From JAQYVZ01 sp035269105 (GTDB taxonomy: Bacteria; Desulfobacterota; Desulfuromonadia; Desulfuromonadales; BM103): 27,536 nt of DNA. Shown piece by piece: positions 24,569 through 27,536 of this stretch. How positions within the stretch are numbered: the stretch's first letter is position 1; every line of letters begins with the position of its first letter. The notes beneath the pieces were generated by a model, which saw only the letters and a program-made list of their open reading frames with translations, was not told the origin of the DNA and ran no database searches. The stretch lies in assembly GCA_035269105.1 (NCBI GenBank), contig DATFJP010000305.1:1-27536 (forward strand), written 5' to 3'. A program made the position numbers and the translations under genes.

Positions 24569-24595
24569 GACAGCTTCCGTGCCGGCCGGGCTGTC
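24569..24595 (-). promoter_or_regulatory. Possible hairpin in the rng leader
   Basis: GACAGC (24569-24574) and GCTGTC (24590-24595) form a 6-bp inverted repeat with a GC-rich loop, 35-61 bases before the rng start. It could fold in the long rng leader. Support is weak. Confidence 0.25.
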
Positions 24596-24667
24596 GCAGG
24601 CGGGGAGTAAAATTCATTGTTCGGGATTAGGCCGCAAGGGGCGAGCCGGTCTGCCGATTGTCTGTCG

Positions 24668-24695
24668 ATTATAAGCCAGATGCTTAAAATTCCAA
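24668..24695 (-). promoter_or_regulatory. Sigma-70 promoter of rng
   Basis: A perfect -10 TATAAT (24673-24668) has a -35 TTGGAA (24695-24690) 16 bases before it on the minus strand. Transcription would begin near 24661, leaving a leader of about 127 bases before rng. Confidence 0.68.
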
Positions 24696-24750
24696 GTCAT
24701 TTCTGTGCCTTGCCGCAGCGAAACCGACGATTTTTGCAGGTTTCTGCCCC

Positions 24751-27288
24751 TCATTCCTCCTTGAGCCTGACCGCCAATTTGCAGATTCCGAGCCGGCGGA
24801 CAGCTTCGGCAGGCAATTCGAGCAGATGTCCGGCCAGCACGATCGGGCTGCCCGAATGCATTTCCATGATGAGTTCGCCGGGGCAACAGGACAGGTCGGC
24901 GACCCAGGGTCGTAAGTCGACCGTTTCGGCGCGGCCCTTTTTGGAGCGCAGGGCCATGACATTGCTGGCCGCCAGAAAGTCCTGAAGCTTTTGTTCGAGA
25001 TTGACGGGACCATGCTCCGGCAGAGGCACGCGGTAAGTGGCCGAAGCCAGGCTCGCTCCCGGCGAGGGGCCGTTGCGGGGCCAGAGCCGGGCCTGCAGGA
25101 CCCGAATGTCTTCGGGCAAGTGCTGATTCAGCAGGCACAGAACATCCCCGGGATCGCGGGGTTCGGTCAGTTCGAGGTCGACAAGTTCGGCCTCGCTGGC
25201 CACTCCGATCGGCAGGGCATCGCCGAAACTGACCCGCGGCGCCGGGTGGAAACCAGCCGAATAACGGACCGGCAGGCGGGCGCGGCGCAGGGCGCGGTGC
25301 ATCACCGTCATGAATTCGAGATGGCTGATGGCGGTCGTCCGGCCGGTTTTGCGCAGAGTCAGGCGGATTTTGCTGAAATCGTCGCTGGCTGCCTGGGACT
25401 TGAGCTCCGCATCGGCCGGCGCCTCATGCCGTACTTCGGGCGGGGCTTCGCGCGGGCGAATCGTGTCCAGGTCGCAGAGTCCGCATAAGATGCAGCGGCC
25501 ATGGCGGCAGTCGGGAGTTTGCCGGCCAAGCAGGGCTGCCTGTTTTTCCCGCAACAGGAAGTCCTTGGACACCCCGGCGTCGATGTGGTCCCAGGGCAGG
25601 GTTTCATCCTCCTCGCGGCGGCGCAGATACCATTCGGGGCGCCGCTCCGCAGCCGCGAAGCCCTCCATCCAGGCCTCCCAGTTGAAATGTTCCCGCCAAC
25701 CGTCGAAGCGACAGCCGCGGCGAACAGCCTCTTCCAGCACCCGACCCAGCCGCCGGTCGCCGCGGGCCAGAACGCCTTCCAGAAACGACGTCCGGGCATC
25801 GTGCCATTTCAGCTTGAGACGTTTTTTTGCCAGAGCTTCGCGCAGCTCGCTTTGACGGCGCAGGGTTTCTTCCACGCCGATCTGTTCTTCCCACTGAAAA
25901 GGGGTGTGCGGTTTCGGCACGAAGGTGGAGACGGAAACATTGACGGCATTACCGCCCTCGGTGCCGCGACCGGCAGCCTTGACGCTTGCCGACAGGTCGA
26001 CCAGGGCGGCCAGGTCCGCGTCGGTTTCCGTGGGCAGGCCGATCATGAAATAGAGTTTAATGACGCGCCAGCCGAGGGTAAAGGCCTGGTGGGCGGCAGC
26101 CAGCAGATCCTGCTCGGCGATGCCTTTGTTGATGACCTTGCGCAGCCGCTCGCTGCCCGCTTCGGGGGCCAGCGTAAAGCCGGTTTTGCGAACCTTTTTG
26201 ATCTCCTGCATCAATTCCGGGGTCAGCGAGCCGACCCGCAAACTGGGCAGCGACAGGGCAATCCGCTGATCGCCATAGCAGCTCATCAGACTTTGCACCA
26301 GAGCCTCGATGGCGCTGTAATCGCCGGTCGACAGGGAAAGCAGGGACACTTCGTCATAGCCTGAACAGGCCAGGCTTTCGGCGATCAGGCTGCGGACGGT
26401 TTCGGGCCGGCGCTCACGGACGGGACGATAAATATAGCCGGCCTGACAGAAGCGGCAGCCGCGTGTGCAGCCGCGGGCCACTTCCACCGCGACCCGGTCA
26501 TGGATGGCCTGGAGAAAGGGAACGATCGGCGCAGTCGGGTAGGGGGCGGTGTCCAGGTCGGGCAGGACGCGGCGACGCACAACCGGTCGTTCGGGGTTGA
26601 GCGCTTCGATCCGTTCGATGCGGCCATCCGCATGATAAACGGGCTGAAAATGGGCGGGAACATAGAGTCCGTCAATTCGGGCCAGGCGGATCAGCAGTTC
26701 GGCGCGGTCTTCTCCGGCCCGGCGGCTGTCGCGGACGGCAGCGCAGAGTTCCACGACCGCCTCCTCGGCATCGCCGATGATGGCACAATCAATGAAATCA
26801 GCCAGGGGTTCCGGGTTGAAAGCGCAGGGTCCACCAACCACCACCAGCGGCGCCGGAAGGTCGCGCTCGGCGGCATGCCAGGGGATGCCGGCCAGGTCGA
26901 GCATGTTCAGGACATTGGTGCAGCTGAGCTCATACTGCAGGGAAAAGCCGACAATATCGAAGTCGGCCAGCGGGCGGCCCGTTTCCAGGGATGTCAGTGG
27001 TTCGCCGCCGGCGCGCAGTTGCGCCTCGCGGTCGGGCCAGGGGGCATAGCTGCGTTCGGCGGCGATCCAGGGCGTATCATTGAGAATCTTGTAAAGGATG
27101 CCCGAGCCGAGGTGGCTCATCCCCACTTCGTAAACGTCGGGAAAGGCAAGGGCAAACGTGACATCAACCTCGTCCCAGTTCTTGCTGACGCTGCCCAGTT
27201 CCCCGCCCAGGTAACGGCCCGGCTTGTCCAGCTGCAGCAGGTCGGCGACAGGGGGATGCAGTCCCGGATTTTTATCATAACTCGGCAT
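24751..27288 (-). CDS. Radical SAM protein fused to DUF2344 (TIGR03960-TIGR03936 type)
   Basis: An 845-residue protein of unknown substrate. Residues about 40-200 resemble a B12-binding-like N-terminal region. The radical SAM core follows with the 4Fe-4S motif C274-x3-C278-x2-C281 in ARGCTRGCRFCQAGYIYRP, then GFTLAPEAGSERLR and LYFMIGLPTETD. A second cysteine group C594-x4-C599-x2-C602-x2-C605 could hold another cluster or zinc. The last part (about 639-845, from SKIRLTLRKTGRTTAISHLEFM) is the DUF2344/TIGR03936 domain, which in other bacteria can be a separate neighbouring gene. Its constant place next to rng and rplU-rpmA points to RNA or ribosome modification, an inference. The ATG at 27288 has no clear Shine-Dalgarno. 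Confidence 0.94.
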   Translation of the reverse strand: MPSYDKNPGLHPPVADLLQLDKPGRYLGGELGSVSKNWDEVDVTFALAFPDVYEVGMSHLGSGILYKILNDTPWIAAERSYAPWPDREAQLRAGGEPLTSLETGRPLADFDIVGFSLQYELSCTNVLNMLDLAGIPWHAAERDLPAPLVVVGGPCAFNPEPLADFIDCAIIGDAEEAVVELCAAVRDSRRAGEDRAELLIRLARIDGLYVPAHFQPVYHADGRIERIEALNPERPVVRRRVLPDLDTAPYPTAPIVPFLQAIHDRVAVEVARGCTRGCRFCQAGYIYRPVRERRPETVRSLIAESLACSGYDEVSLLSLSTGDYSAIEALVQSLMSCYGDQRIALSLPSLRVGSLTPELMQEIKKVRKTGFTLAPEAGSERLRKVINKGIAEQDLLAAAHQAFTLGWRVIKLYFMIGLPTETDADLAALVDLSASVKAAGRGTEGGNAVNVSVSTFVPKPHTPFQWEEQIGVEETLRRQSELREALAKKRLKLKWHDARTSFLEGVLARGDRRLGRVLEEAVRRGCRFDGWREHFNWEAWMEGFAAAERRPEWYLRRREEDETLPWDHIDAGVSKDFLLREKQAALLGRQTPDCRHGRCILCGLCDLDTIRPREAPPEVRHEAPADAELKSQAASDDFSKIRLTLRKTGRTTAISHLEFMTVMHRALRRARLPVRYSAGFHPAPRVSFGDALPIGVASEAELVDLELTEPRDPGDVLCLLNQHLPEDIRVLQARLWPRNGPSPGASLASATYRVPLPEHGPVNLEQKLQDFLAASNVMALRSKKGRAETVDLRPWVADLSCCPGELIMEMHSGSPIVLAGHLLELPAEAVRRLGICKLAVRLKEE

Positions 27289-27308
27289 AACTTGCTAAAT
27301 TACCACGA

Positions 27309-27343
27309 CCGGAAAATTTGAGCAATTTTGTTTGCTTTTCCGG
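27309..27343. repeat. Inverted repeat upstream of the radical SAM gene, with a T-run on the plus side
   Basis: CCGGAAAA (27309-27316) and TTTTCCGG (27336-27343) are a perfect 8-bp inverted repeat, with an inner AGCAA/TTGCT pair. Eight T follow at 27348-27355 on the plus strand, terminator-like for rightward transcription, though no rightward gene precedes it. For the leftward gene it would be a leader hairpin. Confidence 0.45.
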
Positions 27344-27354
27344 GGTCTTTTTTT

Positions 27355-27523
27355 TAACGCAGGGTCGCAGAGGTCGCAGAGAAAACCCAAACAAGACTTT
27401 TTAGAAAACCAAAAACCATGGCTCGTCTGGCAAGTCACCCCTGCCGGCCCTTTGAAAATCCCCGTTGCAATGAAAAACCCGGCCAGGGAATTTCTCTGCG
27501 TCCTGGTTTGCGCCTCAGCGTTA
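27355..27523. repeat. About 170-bp intergenic element with imperfect terminal inverted repeats
   Basis: The left end TAACGCAGGGTCGCAGAGG... (27355-27384) matches the reverse complement of the right end (27491-27523), sharing TAACGC, CGCA and CGCAGAGAAA blocks with a 3-base length difference. The left arm contains a perfect tandem GGTCGCAGA twice (27363-27380). The interior has no convincing gene. Such CGCAGAG-rich ends are typical of dispersed, non-coding repeats between genes in environmental bacteria, as far as I recall. No transposase is present, so mobility would depend on enzymes elsewhere. Confidence 0.6.
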
Positions 27524-27536
27524 AAACGCAAAAAAA

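Noticed and set aside
27295..27531. A 78-residue leftward open frame, and a rightward frame from ATG 27418, across the right-edge element
   Set aside because: Both run through the inverted-repeat element, have low-complexity composition from its CGCAGAG units, and lack ribosome-binding sites; they look like by-products of the repeat.

Overview
The window looks like chromosome from a high-GC deltaproteobacterium of the Desulfuromonas/Geobacter type (Desulfuromonadia). That is an inference from the gene order radical SAM protein - rng - rplU - rpmA - obgE - proB - proA - nadD - rsfS - rlmH, the Cys-rich PAS sensor and the style of the proteins; no rRNA or other definitive marker is present. Coding density is high and no gene-free stretch exceeds about 300 bases. 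I saw no tRNA, rRNA, CRISPR array, prophage or complete insertion sequence.

Left part (1-5935), amino-acid and metabolite transport. A leftward EamA permease is divergent from a rightward set: a 51-residue zinc-ribbon protein that is easily missed, then a polar amino-acid ABC importer (binding protein, permease with an extra extracytoplasmic domain, ATPase) closed by a clear terminator. Next comes a second rightward set of an EamA permease and an AzlC/AzlD branched-chain amino-acid exporter pair, joined by ATGA overlaps.

Middle part (5947-16826), all leftward. An outer-membrane beta-barrel protein stands alone. ileS-lspA ends in a good terminator. Upstream of them a PAS-PAS histidine kinase is translationally coupled to an endonuclease III-like glycosylase. 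Before that lies the set dksA-like - lapAB (one polypeptide joining LapA and LapB) - gpmI - comF.

Right part (17005-27288), leftward: a ribosome-biogenesis and translation cluster with proline and NAD genes mixed in. In order of transcription it runs radical SAM/DUF2344 fusion, RNase G, L21, L27, ObgE, ProB, ProA, NadD, RsfS, RlmH. Promoters are visible before rng and before rplU, and a terminator-like hairpin lies between rpmA and obgE. The right edge (27289-27536) holds a roughly 170-bp non-coding element with imperfect terminal inverted repeats, resembling a dispersed intergenic repeat.

Most of the window is ordinary core genome. The points most worth following are the LapA-LapB fusion, the radical SAM/DUF2344 protein of unknown function at the head of a ribosome cluster, the terminal inverted-repeat element, the palindrome with internal tandem repeats after rng, and the Cys-patterned PAS kinase.
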